Source of the DNA: CADEFQ01 sp050185195
GTDB taxonomy: Bacteria; Pseudomonadota; Gammaproteobacteria; Steroidobacterales; Steroidobacteraceae
Direction of reading: 5' to 3'
Length of the DNA stretch: 64,000 nt
NCBI GenBank assembly: GCA_050185195.1
Contig: JBFWZQ010000002.1
Span: 186,001-250,000 of the forward strand
The notes beneath the pieces are model-generated. The model worked only from the letters and a program-made list of their open reading frames with translations, ran no database searches and was not told the origin of the DNA. How positions within the stretch are numbered: the first letter of the stretch is position 1; every line of letters starts with the position of its first letter. Below, piece after piece: positions 24,783 to 32,979 of the stretch. Both the position numbers and the translations under genes were made by a program.

Positions 24783-26849
24783 ATGCGTTTCAGTTGTCCT
24801 TCTGCGTCCGCAGCGGCCCTCGGCTGCGCGGCCCTCCTCGCCACCCACGGCATCGCGCTCGCCGGGGGCGTCACCGGTGCCGGCCTCGAGGAGGTCACGG
24901 TGCGCGCCAACCGCCTCGCGCTCGGTGGCGCGCCGCGCGCCGCGAGCGAGGGCACGGTGCTGGGCGAGCAGCTCGAGAACCGCCCGCTGCTGCGCGTCGG
25001 CGAGCTCCTCGAAACCGTGCCCGGCCTGATCGTCACGCAGCACACCGGCGACGGCAAGGCGAACCAGTACTTCCTGCGCGGCTTCAACCTCGACCACGGC
25101 ACCGACTTCACGACGCGCGTGCAGGGCATGCCGGTCAACATGCCGACCCACGGCCACGGCCAGGGCTACATGGACGTGAACTTCGTGATCCCCGAACTCG
25201 TCGACCGCGTGGTCTATCGCAAGGGCACCTACTACGCCGATCTCGGCAACTTCTCGGCGGTGGGCGCGGCGGACTTGAGCTACGTCGATGCGGTGCGCCC
25301 GTTCGTCGCGGCAAGCGTCGGCGAGAACGGCTACGCACGCGCGCTCGCCGCGGGCTCCCTGCCGCTCGCTGGCGGCTCGCTGCTCGCCGGACTCGAGCAC
25401 AGCAGCAACGATGGCCCGTGGCAGCTCGCCGAGGACCTGCGCAAGACCAATGCCGTGCTGCGCTGGTCGCGCCAGTCGGACACCTCCGGCCTCGCCTTCG
25501 ATGCGATGGCGTACGACGGCGACTGGACCTCGACCGACCAGATTCCGTTGCGCGCGGTGCAAGACGGCAGTCTCGATCGCTACGGCTACATCGACCCGAC
25601 CGCGGGCGGCGCCTCGCACCGCTACTCGCTCTCGGCCGCGGGCTTTGAGGCCCTGGGCCCGGGCCGCCTCGATTTCAATGCCTACGCGATCGACTACTTC
25701 CTGCAGCTCTATTCAAACTTCACCTACGCGCTCGATCCGGTGAACGGCGACCAATTCGAGCAGTACGACGACCGGCGCGTCTACGGCGGCACGCTCACCT
25801 GGTCGCAACCCTTCGCCCTCGCCTCGATCGACCACGTGTGGCGCATCGGCGCCGACCTGCGCATCGACGACATCTCGCCGGTGGGCCTCTATCTCACCAC
25901 CGATCGGCAGCGGCACACGATCATCCGCGAGGACCGCGTCGAACAGCAACTCGCGAGCCTCTGGACCGCCGTGGCGACGCGCTGGACGCCCTGGCTGCGC
26001 AGCGAAATCGGCGCCCGCGCCGACCGCCTCGATTACGACGTCTCGAGCGATCTCGCGGCCAATTCGGGCGACGGCAGCGATTCGCTCGTGAGTCCCAAGG
26101 CGTCGATCGCGCTGGGACCGTGGCGCGACACCGAGTTCTTCGCCGCCGCCGGCCGGGGCTTTCACAGCAACGACGTGCGCGGCGCGACGATTGCCGTCGA
26201 CCCATCCGACGGCGTGACGCCCGTGGAACGCGTCACCCCGCTCGCCCGCGCCGATGGCTCCGAATTCGGCCTGCGCACCGCGCTCATCCCGCGCACGCAG
26301 CTCTCGCTCGCGCTCTGGCGCCTCGACCTCGATTCGGAACTGCTGTTCATCGGCGACGGCGGCACGACCGAAGCCACGCGCCCGAGCCGCCGCGAAGGCA
26401 TCGAGCTGTCCGTGTACTCGCGGCCGCTCGACTGGCTGATCGTCGATGCCGACTATGCAAGCTCGAAGGCACGCTTTCGCGACTTCGACGCGGCGGGGAG
26501 CCGCATTCCGGGCGCGGTCGATCGCGTCGCCTCGATCGGCGTCACGCTCGACCACGGCAGCGGCTGGTACGGCGGCGTGCGCCTGCGTTACCTCGGGCCC
26601 GCCGCGCTGCTTGAGGACGACAGCGTGCGCTCGTCGTCCTCCACGCTCGTCAATCTCGAGGCCGGGCGGCGCATCGGCGCGCACTGGCGCGTCACCGCAC
26701 AACTCTTCAATGCCTTCGATCGCAAGGTGAACGACATCACCTACTACTACGAATCGCAGCTACCGGGCGAGGCGGCACCGGTCGAGGACATCCACTTCCA
26801 TCCGGCGGAACCGCGCACGCTGCGCGCGACGATCCACTACGCGTTCTGA
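24783..26849 (+). CDS. TonB-dependent receptor, probable nickel receptor
   Basis: AAGGAG lies seven bases upstream of the ATG at 24783. The 688-residue precursor has a signal peptide ending near IALAG, a TonB-box-like LEEVTVRANR, a plug (ENRPLLRVGELLETVPG, YFLRGFNLDHGTDF, THGHGQGYMDVNF) and a beta-barrel ending HYAF. His residues in the plug (TQHTGDG, NLDHGTD, PTHGHGQG) could contact metal. Its place in the nikR-NiCoT operon argues for nickel-complex uptake. Family membership is clear; the substrate is inferred from context. Confidence 0.92.
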   Translation: MRFSCPSASAAALGCAALLATHGIALAGGVTGAGLEEVTVRANRLALGGAPRAASEGTVLGEQLENRPLLRVGELLETVPGLIVTQHTGDGKANQYFLRGFNLDHGTDFTTRVQGMPVNMPTHGHGQGYMDVNFVIPELVDRVVYRKGTYYADLGNFSAVGAADLSYVDAVRPFVAASVGENGYARALAAGSLPLAGGSLLAGLEHSSNDGPWQLAEDLRKTNAVLRWSRQSDTSGLAFDAMAYDGDWTSTDQIPLRAVQDGSLDRYGYIDPTAGGASHRYSLSAAGFEALGPGRLDFNAYAIDYFLQLYSNFTYALDPVNGDQFEQYDDRRVYGGTLTWSQPFALASIDHVWRIGADLRIDDISPVGLYLTTDRQRHTIIREDRVEQQLASLWTAVATRWTPWLRSEIGARADRLDYDVSSDLAANSGDGSDSLVSPKASIALGPWRDTEFFAAAGRGFHSNDVRGATIAVDPSDGVTPVERVTPLARADGSEFGLRTALIPRTQLSLALWRLDLDSELLFIGDGGTTEATRPSRREGIELSVYSRPLDWLIVDADYASSKARFRDFDAAGSRIPGAVDRVASIGVTLDHGSGWYGGVRLRYLGPAALLEDDSVRSSSSTLVNLEAGRRIGAHWRVTAQLFNAFDRKVNDITYYYESQLPGEAAPVEDIHFHPAEPRTLRATIHYAF

Positions 26850-27289
26850 TCCAGCATCACGACGGGAATCGACGGCAACCGACGCCATGAGGCGTCGTTG
26901 GTCACGATCGCCGAGGCTCCGCGCCTGACCGCTGTCGCGAGATGGATCGAATCGGGGGTACGCAGGCCATGCAGCGCCCGCAGGGCCGCTGCCTCGAGCA
27001 GGATCTCGCGGCTGAGCGGCACGAGTTCGAGATTCGGAAAGTGCGTGAGCAGCAGCTCGTACTCGTCGGCGATGTCCTGGCGCCCCTGCCGCAGGGGCAG
27101 CACGGTGAGCTCGAGAAGCGTGAGTTCCGACGCAATGGCCGTGAAACGGCCCGCCTCGAGATCGCCGATGATCCGCCCGGCCGCAGCACCAAAAAGCGGA
27201 TGCGCCTCGAAGTGGTAGATCCAGAGGCTCGTATCGAGCAGCACCCGCTTGCGGCCGCGCAGGGCCGCGCTACCAGTCGTCGCGCTCAT
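26837..27289 (-). CDS. PIN-domain toxin (VapC type), module 1
   Basis: The 150-residue protein shows the four acidic PIN positions: VLLDTSLW, LLELTV, TPDSIHLATA and TNDASW. VapC toxins cleave structured RNA such as tRNA or rRNA. The gene overlaps the antitoxin gene upstream by 20 bases and the receptor gene's end by 13 bases (convergent). Confidence 0.9.
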   Translation of the reverse strand: MSATTGSAALRGRKRVLLDTSLWIYHFEAHPLFGAAAGRIIGDLEAGRFTAIASELTLLELTVLPLRQGRQDIADEYELLLTHFPNLELVPLSREILLEAAALRALHGLRTPDSIHLATAVRRGASAIVTNDASWRRLPSIPVVMLDQNA

Positions 27290-27497
27290 CCTGCAAGTAT
27301 GCGGCGGCCCCTTGCCACATCTCGCGATGCAAACCCGCGGTCTTCGCGCGGAAACTCGCGGGTTTCGCCATCAGCACCACGCGATCCGGCTTGCAGAGCA
27401 CCAGCAATTCGTCGCCGGCGGACAGCGCCATCGCCTCGCGCGCGGCACGTGGGATGACGACCTGATACTTGCTGCTCAGCGTTACGACTGATTTCAC
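27270..27497 (-). CDS. AbrB/MazE-type antitoxin, module 1
   Basis: The 75-residue protein has the swapped-hairpin AbrB fold signature (VTLSSKYQVVIPRAAREAM, then SAGDELLVLC) and a C-terminal toxin-binding part. The start is GTG at 27497. The gene overlaps the toxin gene by 20 bases. An 11-bp-arm palindrome lies directly upstream, which suits autorepression by the toxin-antitoxin complex. Confidence 0.9.
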   Translation of the reverse strand: MKSVVTLSSKYQVVIPRAAREAMALSAGDELLVLCKPDRVVLMAKPASFRAKTAGLHREMWQGAAAYLQDERDDW

Positions 27498-27511
27498 GGC
27501 GCACGTCCAAG

Positions 27512-27541
27512 CGTAAAGTGAATTCGTCCTTTCACTTTACG
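27512..27541. promoter_or_regulatory. Palindromic operator of toxin-antitoxin module 1
   Basis: CGTAAAGTGAA and TTCACTTTACG form a perfect inverted repeat with an eight-base centre, 14 bases upstream of the antitoxin start and 18 bases after the manB stop. Its AT-rich arms stand out in this GC-rich setting. Confidence 0.75.
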
Positions 27542-27559
27542 CCCGTGCGCCGCGCGCGG

Positions 27560-28960
27560 TCAATGATCCGCCGCGACCGCCCCGAGCTTCGCCATCTCGC
27601 CGAGCACCTCGTCCGTCTTCGCCTGCATGAGCGCCGCATCGCCGCGGCTCTCCACGTTGAGGCGAATCAGGGGCTCGGTGTTCGAGGTGCGCAGGTTCAT
27701 GCGCCAGCGGTCGAATTCGAGCGACAGGCCATCGGTGAAATCGACCGATGAGGCCTGCGGCTCGTACTTCGCGCGGATCGCCGCGATGGTGGCGGGCCCG
27801 TCGGGCACGCGGCGGTTGATCTCGCCGCTCGCCGGGAACAGGCGCATGCGCTCGCCGACGAGCTGCGAGAGCGTTTTGCCGGTCTCGCACATCACCTGCA
27901 ACACGATCAGCCAGGGGATCATGCCGCTGTCGCAGTAGGAGAAGTCGCGAAAGTAGTGGTGCGCGCTCATCTCTCCGCCGTAGATGCCGTCGACCTCGCG
28001 CATCACCTGCTTGATGAAGGCGTGGCCCGACTTCGAGAGCACCGCCTTGCCGCCGTGGCGTTCGACCACGTCGATCGTGTTCCAGGTGAGGCGCGGGTCG
28101 TGCACGATGCGGCCGCCCTTCTCGCGCTTCAGGAACACCTCGGCCAGGAGGCCCACGAGGTAATACCCCTCGATGAAGGTGCCCTGCTCGTCGAAGAAGA
28201 AACAGCGGTCGTAGTCGCCGTCCCAGGCGATGCCGACGTCGGCGCCGGTGCGCCGGATCGCCTCGATCGTGGAGGCGCGGTTGGCCTCGAGCATCGGGTT
28301 CGGCACGCCATTCGGGAACGATCCGTCGGGCGCATGGTTCAGCTTCACGAATTCGAACGGCAGGTGCGGCTCGAGCTGGTCGACGATGAGCCCCGCCCCG
28401 CCGTTGCCGGCGTTCACGACGACCTTGAGCCGCCGCAGCTTCGTGCGATCGACGTAACCGAGCAGGTGCTCGAGGTAGCGCGCACCGGTCGCGAGCACAT
28501 GGCGCTTGCCGGCCCGCTGCCCAACAACCGAAGACCTGGTGCCGGGCACCAGATTTTCGGTTATTGGCGCGGCCAGCCAGTCGCGCATCGTATAGAGGCC
28601 CGTGTCGCCGCTGATCGGGCGCGAGCCCTCGCGCACGAACTTCATACCGTTGTAGTCGGGCGGATTATGGCTCGCCGTCACCATGATGCCGCCATCCATG
28701 CGCTCGGCGAAGGTCGCGTAGTAGACGCCCTCGGTGCCGCACAGCCCGATGTCGTACACGTCGACGCCGCTCTCGAGGAGGCCCGCGGTGAGCGCCTGCA
28801 CGAGCTCTTCGCTCGAATGGCGGATGTCGCGCCCGACGATCACCTTCTTCGGCTGCACGAAGGCGGCGTAGGCATGGCCCACCCGCCGCGCGAGGTCGGT
28901 GTTGATCTCGTCCGGGATGCGGCCGCGCACGTCGTAGGCTTTGAAGGCTTTGAGATTCAT
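27560..28960 (-). CDS. manB: Phosphomannomutase/phosphoglucomutase
   Basis: The 466-residue enzyme interconverts mannose-6-P and mannose-1-P (or the glucose pair). The phosphoserine loop is VTASHNPPDYNGMK, the metal loop is IAWDGDYDRC, the sugar loop GGEMSAHHYFRDF and the phosphate loop RTSNTEPLIRLN. The start ATG at 28960 overlaps the preceding stop (ATGA). A 37-base near-palindrome lies within the reading frame in a variable loop, encoding about 12 residues around ITENLVPGTRSSVVG. It works with ManC to make GDP-mannose. Confidence 0.94.
   Translation of the reverse strand: MNLKAFKAYDVRGRIPDEINTDLARRVGHAYAAFVQPKKVIVGRDIRHSSEELVQALTAGLLESGVDVYDIGLCGTEGVYYATFAERMDGGIMVTASHNPPDYNGMKFVREGSRPISGDTGLYTMRDWLAAPITENLVPGTRSSVVGQRAGKRHVLATGARYLEHLLGYVDRTKLRRLKVVVNAGNGGAGLIVDQLEPHLPFEFVKLNHAPDGSFPNGVPNPMLEANRASTIEAIRRTGADVGIAWDGDYDRCFFFDEQGTFIEGYYLVGLLAEVFLKREKGGRIVHDPRLTWNTIDVVERHGGKAVLSKSGHAFIKQVMREVDGIYGGEMSAHHYFRDFSYCDSGMIPWLIVLQVMCETGKTLSQLVGERMRLFPASGEINRRVPDGPATIAAIRAKYEPQASSVDFTDGLSLEFDRWRMNLRTSNTEPLIRLNVESRGDAALMQAKTDEVLGEMAKLGAVAADH
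28526..28562. repeat. Near-palindromic element inside manB
   Basis: Two 18-base arms starting AACCGAAGACCTGGTGCC pair at 16 of 18 positions around a single central base. The core GGTGCCGGGCACC recalls REP-type palindromes of gammaproteobacteria. It lies in frame in a poorly conserved loop. I saw no second copy in the window. Confidence 0.6.
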
Positions 28961-29220
28961 GCCGACCCTGGTTCCTTGAATGGGTTGTGGATCATCATCG
29001 CGCACGCTTGCAACGCGGCGTCTGGGACTTCATTGCCATAGAAACGCTTGAGCACCTGATATCGCCGCTCGGCTCCCTGAACACTTTTCGGAATCGACGC
29101 TTCCACGATCTGGCGCGCAGCGTCATACATGGACGAAGCGGCCCTCACACGCTCTTCGGCCGACATCACTGCATGGCGGGCGGCCACCATCGCCGCGACC
29201 TTGTCACTCGTGTCGTTCAC
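28957..29220 (-). CDS. Small helical protein paired with an NTase-like gene
   Basis: The 87-residue product looks fully helical (DAARQIVEASIP, GAERRYQVLKRFYGNEVP). I recall this ERR..L..RFYG.E.P pattern in small bacterial proteins without a name. The GTG start at 29220 overlaps the upstream stop (GTGA) and its own TGA overlaps the manB start (ATGA). Coupling to an NTase-like gene suggests a toxin-antitoxin-like pair; the role is not established. Confidence 0.75.
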   Translation of the reverse strand: MNDTSDKVAAMVAARHAVMSAEERVRAASSMYDAARQIVEASIPKSVQGAERRYQVLKRFYGNEVPDAALQACAMMIHNPFKEPGSA

Positions 29221-29756
29221 GGCTCGATGCTCGCCAGTTCATCCGCGACCGTCAACTCCCGCGCCCAGCGCCGCAGGTACGCTCGGTCCAAGTCTGGATG
29301 CCACAAGGCCGCCACATCGCGCCGCTGCAATTCGGACCCCGACAGTTTCCCCCAAACGAGCTTCGACAGGATCAGATCCTCACGACTGACGACCCAGGAA
29401 GCCAAGCCCCCGAACTCGGCACGCTGGCGCCGATCGAGTTCCAGGCGCCGATACGGATCGTCCTTGCGAACGATGATGTCGACCTTGATGCCCGATCCCA
29501 GGTGCATGAGATTGAACAGGCGCTCGTCGCGCACTGCTTCGCGCGCCGCATCCTCGTCCACGTAGAAATCGGGCGCGAACGCCCCGACCATGCGCCGGGC
29601 GTCACGCGCCTCGAGCGCCACGACGATGTTGAGGTCCCGGGTCATGCGTGGTGTCGCATAGAACGCCATCGCGAACGACCCCGTCAGCATGTAGCGCAGA
29701 TCAAGCGACTCGAGGCGCTCGCTGACGATGCGCAGGACCTCGAGTTCGCTGTTCAT
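29217..29756 (-). CDS. Nucleotidyltransferase-fold protein (AbiEii/DUF6036-like)
   Basis: The 179-residue product has the minimal nucleotidyltransferase core: LTGSFAMAFYATPRMTRDLNIVV (residues 24-46) and DIIVRKDD further on. The usual DxD/E metal pair reads DLN here, so catalysis may be altered. Proteins of this fold occur as toxins or antitoxins. It is coupled to the small helical protein downstream and lies between wecB and manB on the same strand, apparently inserted in a polysaccharide operon. Confidence 0.8.
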   Translation of the reverse strand: MNSELEVLRIVSERLESLDLRYMLTGSFAMAFYATPRMTRDLNIVVALEARDARRMVGAFAPDFYVDEDAAREAVRDERLFNLMHLGSGIKVDIIVRKDDPYRRLELDRRQRAEFGGLASWVVSREDLILSKLVWGKLSGSELQRRDVAALWHPDLDRAYLRRWARELTVADELASIEP

Positions 29757-29765
29757 TGCAAGCCC

Positions 29766-30866
29766 CTACCCCGCGACCCCGCTGCGGCGCGCGAGACTCG
29801 CCACGGCACGCGAGGCCGCGCGCCCATCCCACAGCTCGGGCACGTGACCTGAGCGGCCGCGGACCGCGAGGGCCGCATCGAGCGCCGCGACGAGGGAGGC
29901 CGGCGTCACGAGCTGGTTCGAGCCCTCGGTCACGGTGACGGGCCGCTCGGTGTTTTCGCGCAGCGTGAGGCAGGGAATGCCGAGGTAAGTCGTCTCCTCC
30001 TGCACGCCGCCCGAATCCGTGACCACGACGCGCGCGCCCGTGACGAGGTTCATGAACTGGATGTAGCCGAGCGGATCGACCGCGCGGATCGCGCCGCTGC
30101 CCGTCAGGCGCTCCATCAGGCCGAACTCCTGCAGCTTCTTGCGGGTGCGCGGGTGCACGGCAAAGACGAGCGGCACGCGCTGCGACACCGCGAGCAGCGA
30201 TTCGACGAGCGGCGCGAGCGCCTCGCGCGTGTCGACGTTCGACGGCCGGTGCAGCGTGACGACGCCGTAGGACTGCGGCGTCAGGCCCAGCCCACTGCGC
30301 GTGGCATCCGCCTCGATCACGCCGCGCAGCATCTCGTAGCTATCGATCATGATGTTGCCGATGCATTCGATGCGCTCGGCCGGCACGCCCTCGCGCAGCA
30401 AGTTCTCGTCGCCGTCGCGCGACGGCGTCCACAGCACATCGGCGATGGCGTCCGTGACGAGCCGGTTGATCTCCTCCGGCATGCGCCGGTCGCGGCTGCG
30501 CAGCCCCGCCTCGAGGTGCACCACCGGGATCCAGAGCTTGGCGCCCACCATCGCGCAGGCGGCGGTCGAGTTCACGTCGCCCACCACCACGATCCAGTCG
30601 GGCTGGTCGGCGCGCGCCACCTTCTCGTAGGCGATCATCACGCCGCCGGTCTGCTCGGCGTGCGAGCCGCTGCCGATCTCGAGGTGAAAATGCGGCTTCG
30701 GCATCGCAAGGTCGCGGAAGAACGCATCCGACATGTTCGGGTCGTAATGCTGCCCGGTGTGCACGATCGACACGCGGCACCAGGATTCCTTCGACAGGGC
30801 GTGGTAGAGCGGCGCGATCTTCATGAAATTCGGGCGCGCCGCTGCGATCAGGTGGATGTTCTTCAT
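29766..30866 (-). CDS. wecB: UDP-N-acetylglucosamine 2-epimerase (non-hydrolysing)
   Basis: The 366-residue enzyme converts UDP-GlcNAc to UDP-ManNAc for polysaccharide synthesis. It shows AAARPNFMKIAPLYHAL at the N-terminus, HTGQHYD, VVVGDVNST, HLEAGLRS and a C-terminal DSGGVQEET motif, and GT-B fold length. Its ATG overlaps the manC stop (ATGA). Confidence 0.94.
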   Translation of the reverse strand: MKNIHLIAAARPNFMKIAPLYHALSKESWCRVSIVHTGQHYDPNMSDAFFRDLAMPKPHFHLEIGSGSHAEQTGGVMIAYEKVARADQPDWIVVVGDVNSTAACAMVGAKLWIPVVHLEAGLRSRDRRMPEEINRLVTDAIADVLWTPSRDGDENLLREGVPAERIECIGNIMIDSYEMLRGVIEADATRSGLGLTPQSYGVVTLHRPSNVDTREALAPLVESLLAVSQRVPLVFAVHPRTRKKLQEFGLMERLTGSGAIRAVDPLGYIQFMNLVTGARVVVTDSGGVQEETTYLGIPCLTLRENTERPVTVTEGSNQLVTPASLVAALDAALAVRGRSGHVPELWDGRAASRAVASLARRSGVAG

Positions 30867-32269
30867 CGGCCGTAGATGTCCTCGAAACGCACGATATCGT
30901 CCTCGCCCAGGTAGCTGCCCGACTGCACCTCGATCATGTGCAGCATGATCTTGCCGGGATTGGCAATGCGGTGCTTCGTGCCGATCGGGATATAGGTGCT
31001 CTGGTTTTCCTCGAGCAGGAACACCTCCTCGCCGCGCGTGATGCGCGCGGTGCCGGAGACCACGATCCAGTGCTCGGCGCGATGGTGATGCATCTGCAGC
31101 GACATCGAGGCGCCGGGATTCACCGACAGGCGCTTGACCTGGTAGCGCTCGCCGTTCTCGATGCTGTCGTAACTGCCCCAGGGGCGGTAGACCTCGCGGT
31201 GCAGGGAATGCTCGTAGCGGCCGTCCTTCTTCAGGCGCTCGACGACTTTCTTCACGTCCTGCACGCGGCTCTTGGGCGCGACCAGCACGGCGTCCTTCGT
31301 CTCGACGACCACGTGGTCGCGCAGGCCCACCGTGGCGACGAGTCGACTCTCGGCAAAGAGATAGTTGCCGCTGGAATCCTCGGCGATCACGTCACCCTGC
31401 GAGACATTGCCCGCGCCGTCGCGGTCGATCGCCTCGTAGAGCGCCGACCACGAGCCCACGTCGCTCCAGCCCGCGTCGAGCGGCACGACGACGGCATCAT
31501 CGGTCTTTTCCATCACCGCATAGTCGATCGAATCGCTGCGACAGGCCTCGAAGTCCTTCGCGTCGAGGCGCGTGAAGTCGAGGTCGCGCTTGGCCGCCGC
31601 GAGCGAAGCGGCGCAGGCCGCCGCGATGTCCGGCGCGTGCTTGCGCAGCTCCTCGAGGTAACGCGAGGCGCGGAACACGAACATGCCGCTGTTCCAGAGA
31701 TAGTTGCCTGATTTCAGGTATTGCTCGGCCACCGCCTTCGCAGGCTTTTCGACGAACGCCACGATGCGCGAGGCACCCGCGAGCGGCGCGCCACGCTGGA
31801 TGTAGCCATAGCCCGTCTCGGGTGCCGTCGGCACCACGCCGAAGGTCACGAGATGCCCAAGCCCCGCGGCCGCGACGGCTGTCTGGATCGCCTTGTGAAA
31901 CGCGGGCACGTCGCGAATGACGTGGTCGGCCGGCAGCACCAGCAGGATGGGATCGGCGCCGGGCAGCGACTCGAGTGCGACCTGTGCCGCCAGCGCGATG
32001 GCGGGGGCCGTGTTGCGCCCCATGGGCTCGAGCAGGATCGCGCGCGGCGCCGCATCGATCTGGCGCAACTGCTCGGCCACCATGAAGCGGTGGGACTCGT
32101 TGCAGACCACGATCGGCCCGCCGGCTCCAGTGCCTGCCAGACGACCTGCCGTGGCCTGCAGCATCGTCTGCTCGCCGACCAGGGGCAGCAGCTGCTTGGG
32201 ATAGAGCTCGCGCGACAGCGGCCACAGGCGCGTTCCGGCGCCACCGGAGAGAATCACGGGAATCAGCAC
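30863..32269 (-). CDS. manC: Mannose-1-P guanylyltransferase/mannose-6-P isomerase
   Basis: This 468-residue bifunctional type II enzyme has an N-terminal nucleotidyltransferase domain (LSGGAGTRLWPLSRELYPKQ, residues 8-27; FVEKP further on) and a C-terminal cupin isomerase domain (YRPWGSYDSIE, LQMHHHRAEHWIVVSG, STYIPIGTKHR). It makes GDP-mannose with ManB. It is the first gene of a leftward set and diverges from toxin-antitoxin module 2. Confidence 0.95.
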   Translation of the reverse strand: MLIPVILSGGAGTRLWPLSRELYPKQLLPLVGEQTMLQATAGRLAGTGAGGPIVVCNESHRFMVAEQLRQIDAAPRAILLEPMGRNTAPAIALAAQVALESLPGADPILLVLPADHVIRDVPAFHKAIQTAVAAAGLGHLVTFGVVPTAPETGYGYIQRGAPLAGASRIVAFVEKPAKAVAEQYLKSGNYLWNSGMFVFRASRYLEELRKHAPDIAAACAASLAAAKRDLDFTRLDAKDFEACRSDSIDYAVMEKTDDAVVVPLDAGWSDVGSWSALYEAIDRDGAGNVSQGDVIAEDSSGNYLFAESRLVATVGLRDHVVVETKDAVLVAPKSRVQDVKKVVERLKKDGRYEHSLHREVYRPWGSYDSIENGERYQVKRLSVNPGASMSLQMHHHRAEHWIVVSGTARITRGEEVFLLEENQSTYIPIGTKHRIANPGKIMLHMIEVQSGSYLGEDDIVRFEDIYGR

Positions 32270-32333
32270 GGAAATCCTTGTCGATTCAGGGAATTTGGCG
32301 CCGCATGATACCGGCTGGCAGCGCCGGGAGGCA

Positions 32334-32351
32334 TTAGCTATAATTAGCTAA
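32334..32351 (+). promoter_or_regulatory. Promoter/operator of toxin-antitoxin module 2
   Basis: TTAGCTA-TAAT-TAGCTAA is a perfect dyad that contains a consensus TATAAT at 32339-32344. A start of transcription seven bases further on falls at about 32351, three bases from the antitoxin GTG, so the mRNA may be nearly leaderless. The -35 position reads only TGGCAG. Confidence 0.65.
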
Positions 32352-32353
32352 CC

Positions 32354-32599
32354 GTGAAAACTGTGAACGTACACGAGGCCAAGTCGACCCTGTCGCAACT
32401 GATCGCGGCCGTCGAGCGCGGCGAAGAAGTGCTCATCGCCCGTGCGGGTCGCCCGGTGGCTCGCCTGACATCGCTCGCACGGCCGCATCGCGGGATGACA
32501 TTCGGCTCCCTGAAGGGGCTCGTTTCCCATATGGCGGAGGATTTCGACGCTCCGCTCACGGCCGCGGAATTGCCCGTCGAATCTCCCGTCGAGCCGTGA
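32354..32599 (+). CDS. Phd/YefM-type antitoxin, module 2
   Basis: The 81-residue protein starts with KTVNVHEAKSTLSQLIAAVE and GEEVLIARAGRPVARL, the DNA-binding and dimer core of Phd-type antitoxins. The GTG start at 32354 is very close to the promoter. The TGA overlaps the toxin GTG (GTGA). It resembles the antitoxin of 36914-37159. Confidence 0.92.
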   Translation: MKTVNVHEAKSTLSQLIAAVERGEEVLIARAGRPVARLTSLARPHRGMTFGSLKGLVSHMAEDFDAPLTAAELPVESPVEP

Positions 32600-32979
32600 A
32601 GCTGCTGCTCGACACGCATATCCTCGTCTGGGCACTCGATGACAGCCCGCGCCTCAGCGCCACCGCGCGCGCGTTGCTGCAGGATGAGCGCAATGAACTG
32701 CTGGTCAGCGCGGCCAGCTTCTGGGAACTCGCCATCAAGATGCGCCTCGGCAAGATCGCCCTGCGCTTTCCACTGCAGGAGATCGAGCGCCACGCCCTCG
32801 CACAGGGTTGCCGCGCGCTCGATATCACGATACGGCACACGCTCGCCGTTGGCACCGTCGAATGCAGTTCGGCCGATCCCTTCGATCGACTGCTGCTGGC
32901 GCAATGCGAGGTCGAAACACTGCGCCTCGTCACCGCCGACGCCGGCCTGCGAGGTGTCGCAAGCGTGCTGCCCGTCTAG
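32596..32979 (+). CDS. PIN-domain toxin (VapC type), module 2
   Basis: The 127-residue toxin has LLLDTHILVWALDD, ASFWELAIK, DPFDRLLLAQ and VTADAGL, giving the PIN acidic residues. It belongs to the same subfamily as the toxin at 36531-36917. The stop overlaps the convergent ugd stop (CTAG). Confidence 0.92.
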   Translation: MKLLLDTHILVWALDDSPRLSATARALLQDERNELLVSAASFWELAIKMRLGKIALRFPLQEIERHALAQGCRALDITIRHTLAVGTVECSSADPFDRLLLAQCEVETLRLVTADAGLRGVASVLPV

